A stretch of DNA of 7,771 bases from Candidatus Aminicenantota bacterium (GTDB taxonomy: Bacteria; Acidobacteriota; Aminicenantia; UBA2199): positions 1 to 7,771 of the forward strand of contig DAOWKX010000185.1 in NCBI GenBank assembly GCA_030639705.1, written 5' to 3'. Below are positions 5,672-7,771 of the stretch, in pieces. Numbering within the stretch: the first letter of the stretch is position 1; every line of letters begins with the position of its first letter. The translations under genes were made by a program, and so were the position numbers. The notes below the pieces were generated by a model. The model did no database searches. It was not told the origin of the DNA and saw only the letters and a list, made by a program, of their open reading frames with translations.

Positions 5672-7771
5672 ATGCAAAAAGTCAAACGAGAATCCAAAGA
5701 CGTAAACATAATGGATTATAGTAAGATTAAAATCAGTATTGCCTCTCCTGAAATAATAACCAGCTGGTCCTCCGGTGAGGTTACTAAACCGGAGACCATC
5801 AATTACAGAACCTTTAAGCCTGAGAGAGATGGATTATTTTGTGCCAAAATATTTGGCCCGACCCAGGACTACAGATGCCTTTGTGGGAAGTATAAGGGTT
5901 TAAAATACAATGGGATTGTTTGTGAAAAATGTGGAGTTGAGGTCACTCTATCAGCTGTCCGAAGGGAAAGGATGGGTCATATAGAGTTAAATTCAAAAGT
6001 GGCCCATATATGGTTTTTTAAGGGAATTCCATCACGCATAGGGATAATGCTTGAAATCACTTCTAAGGAATTGGAACATATTGTTTATTTTGAAAATTAT
6101 ATTATTATCGATCCGGGAAAAGTTACCAATCTGAAATTCAAACAGATTTTGATAGAAGAAGAGTATATTAATCTGGTTGAAAAATATGGAGAGAATTCAT
6201 TTAGAGCTGAAATGGGAGCCGCAGCCATTTATGAACTCCTGAAGATGATTGATCTGGATAAAGAGGTAAAGGTTTTAAAATCACGTTTAAAAGTCGAAAA
6301 ATCTATTCAAAAAAAGAAAAATATGTCAAGACGGTTGAAATTGATGGAGGATTTTCTAAATTCCGGTAATAAACCGGAGTGGATGATATTGAATGTCGTC
6401 CCGGTATTACCTCCGGACCTGAGGCCATTGGTGAGGTTGGATGGGGGACGATTTGCTTCTTCGGATCTTAATGACTTATACCGGCGGGTGATTAATCGGA
6501 ATAATCGCTTGAAACGCTTACTTGATTTGAAAGCACCTGAATTAATCATAAAAAATGAGAAAAGAATGCTTCAGGAAGCAGTTGATGCCCTGTTTGATAA
6601 CCAGAAGCGAAACAAGAGTTACATGAGTTCACAGAAGAGGCCATTGAAATCCCTTTCTGATGCCTTGAAAGGTAAACAGGGACGATTTCGACAGAATTTG
6701 CTGGGAAAACGGGTTGATTACTCAGGGAGATCAGTTATTGTGGTAAATCCAAGGTTGAAATTGGATGAATGTGGTATTCCCAAAAAGATGGCAATAGAAC
6801 TTTTTAAACCCTTTATTTATAATAAACTTGAGAAGAAAGGAATGGTAACCACCCTGAGGGTTGCTCGAACCTGGGTTGAGGAAAATAGAGATGAAATCTG
6901 GGATGCCCTCGATGAGGTGATTAAGGAACACACGGTCCTTCTGAACAGAGCTCCCACCTTACATCGGTTGGGGATACAGGCTTTTAAGCCTCTGCTGGTT
7001 GAAGGGAATGCCATTAATTTACATCCTCTGGTTTGTCCTGCTTTTAATGCGGATTTTGATGGTGATCAAATGGCAGTGCATATTCCGCTTTCATTAGAAG
7101 CCCAGGCTGAGTCGAAGATACTGATGCTATCCACCAATAATATTCTATCTCCTGCCAATGGGAAGCCTCTGGCCGTTCCCACCCAGGATATGATTCTGGG
7201 TTTTTATTACCTCACCTTCAGTAAAAAGAATCTAAAGGGTGAAAATATGATATTTAGTTCCCAAAAGGATGTATTGCAGGCCTATGAAAGTGGAATCGTC
7301 AATTTGAATGCTAAGGTCAGAATCAAGTTTTGCGGGGAACATAAAAATTTGGATGCCTATATTCTGGACCCTCAGGATATTGTGAATTGCCCGATTACTG
7401 AAATTAAAAAAGGCGATAACCGTCTGTTAGTTACAACTCCCGGACGCGTCATTTTTAATCAATTATTACCTGAAGGGACCCCTTTTATCAACGGATTACT
7501 GAAGAAGAAAGGAATTCAGAATCTAATTTATTACATTTATTTAAAACAGGGATTTCAACCCACTTATAAGACCCTTGATCGGCTGAAGGAATCAGGCTTT
7601 GAATATGCCACAAAAGCTGGTTTCACAATCAGTATTTCCGATCTGGTGGTCCCCCCGGAAAAAGAAGACATTATCAGGAAAACCGAAAAGGATCTTGAGC
7701 GGATTGAAAAAATGTACAATGATGGTTTTCTAACTGCCAATGAGCGGCATAATAATATCATCGATAAGTGG
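5672..7771 (+). CDS. rpoC: DNA-directed RNA polymerase subunit beta', N-terminal 700 residues (3' truncated by window edge)
   Basis: Beta' forms the clamp and carries the catalytic magnesium site of RNA polymerase. The frame from ATG 5672 is open through the last base, giving 700 codons, about half of a normal beta'. In order: [15 protein letters not shown] and [20 protein letters not shown] (about 24-59); the first zinc-binding domain with C69, C71, C84 and C87; [10 protein letters not shown] and the clamp helices; [13 protein letters not shown] then the lid (about 250-264); [15 protein letters not shown]; the rudder region (about 310-326); the switch segment [41 protein letters not shown]; and [12 protein letters not shown] (459-468) with the three magnesium-binding aspartates. 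The second zinc site, bridge helix and trigger loop lie beyond the window. There is no large insertion between the zinc domain and the lid, unlike Thermus. Lid and rudder residues deviate from the usual pattern. The gene follows rpoB by 14 bases. Confidence 0.98.
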   Translation, partial: MQKVKRESKDVNIMDYSKIKISIASPEIITSWSSGEVTKPETINYRTFKPERDGLFCAKIFGPTQDYRCLCGKYKGLKYNGIVCEKCGVEVTLSAVRRERMGHIELNSKVAHIWFFKGIPSRIGIMLEITSKELEHIVYFENYIIIDPGKVTNLKFKQILIEEEYINLVEKYGENSFRAEMGAAAIYELLKMIDLDKEVKVLKSRLKVEKSIQKKKNMSRRLKLMEDFLNSGNKPEWMILNVVPVLPPDLRPLVRLDGGRFASSDLNDLYRRVINRNNRLKRLLDLKAPELIIKNEKRMLQEAVDALFDNQKRNKSYMSSQKRPLKSLSDALKGKQGRFRQNLLGKRVDYSGRSVIVVNPRLKLDECGIPKKMAIELFKPFIYNKLEKKGMVTTLRVARTWVEENRDEIWDALDEVIKEHTVLLNRAPTLHRLGIQAFKPLLVEGNAINLHPLVCPAFNADFDGDQMAVHIPLSLEAQAESKILMLSTNNILSPANGKPLAVPTQDMILGFYYLTFSKKNLKGENMIFSSQKDVLQAYESGIVNLNAKVRIKFCGEHKNLDAYILDPQDIVNCPITEIKKGDNRLLVTTPGRVIFNQLLPEGTPFINGLLKKKGIQNLIYYIYLKQGFQPTYKTLDRLKESGFEYATKAGFTISISDLVVPPEKEDIIRKTEKDLERIEKMYNDGFLTANERHNNIIDKW
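5876..5932 (+). other. Zinc-binding domain (Zn1) of beta'
   Basis: Residues C69, C71, C84 and C87 give C-x-C-G-x11-C-x2-C-G, matching E. coli beta' C70/C72/C85/C88. In the family this domain lies at the RNA exit channel and binds zinc. Its spacing is the same as that of the first ribbon in the RpoB insertion of this window. Confidence 0.93.
7046..7066 (+). other. Catalytic NADFDGD motif of beta'
   Basis: Residues 459-465 carry D461, D463 and D465, the three aspartates that hold the catalytic Mg2+ (E. coli D460, D462, D464). All are intact, so the polymerase is predicted to be functional despite its insertions. Confidence 0.97.

Noticed and set aside
5711..5713. Alternative rpoC start at the in-frame ATG
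   Set aside because: ATG 5672 has a well-placed AAGGAG, and beta' proteins normally have about 10-15 residues before the conserved segment that starts near [13 protein letters not shown].

Overview
The window is a dense stretch of the conserved bacterial ribosomal-protein/RNA-polymerase cluster, with all genes on the + strand: the 3' end of rplA (L1), complete rplJ (L10), complete rplL (L7/L12), complete rpoB (RNA polymerase beta) and the first 700 codons of rpoC (beta'). There is no RNA gene, mobile element, CRISPR array or long non-coding stretch. The longest non-coding gap is 44 bases, between rplL and the preferred rpoB start.

Organism: AT-rich by eye (below 45 % GC) and clearly bacterial. 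Beta carries two segments that, as I recall, are present in E. coli beta but missing from Thermus and Bacillus: one around residues 300-400, and a coiled-coil-rich stretch around residues 1079-1183 before the [12 protein letters not shown] active-site motif. Beta' lacks the large Thermus-type N-terminal insertion. This points to a Gram-negative-type (Gracilicutes-like) lineage. I cannot name the phylum and do not recognise the species.

Layout: rplA ends at 320. rplJ follows after 12 bases with a GTG start. rplL overlaps the end of rplJ by 8 bases and has a very strong Shine-Dalgarno. A perfect 11-bp A/T-rich inverted repeat lies between rplL and rpoB. rpoB is followed after 14 bases by rpoC, whose ribosome-binding site starts inside the rpoB stop codon. 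The genes look co-transcribed. L10 and L7/L12 build the ribosomal stalk, L1 the opposite stalk, and beta plus beta' form the catalytic core of RNA polymerase.

Most notable: beta contains an insertion of about 61 residues near its N-terminus with eight cysteines arranged as two zinc ribbons. Bacterial beta normally has no zinc site. The first ribbon has the same cysteine spacing as the N-terminal zinc-binding domain of beta' in the next gene (D-x2-C-x-C-G-x3-G-x7-C-x-K-C-G in both). It may be a copy of that domain placed in beta, or a convergent zinc ribbon. Secondary points are the absence of room for an L10 autoregulatory leader, the hairpin between rplL and rpoB, a long L10 C-terminal helix, a second small beta insertion, and unusual lid and rudder residues in beta'.
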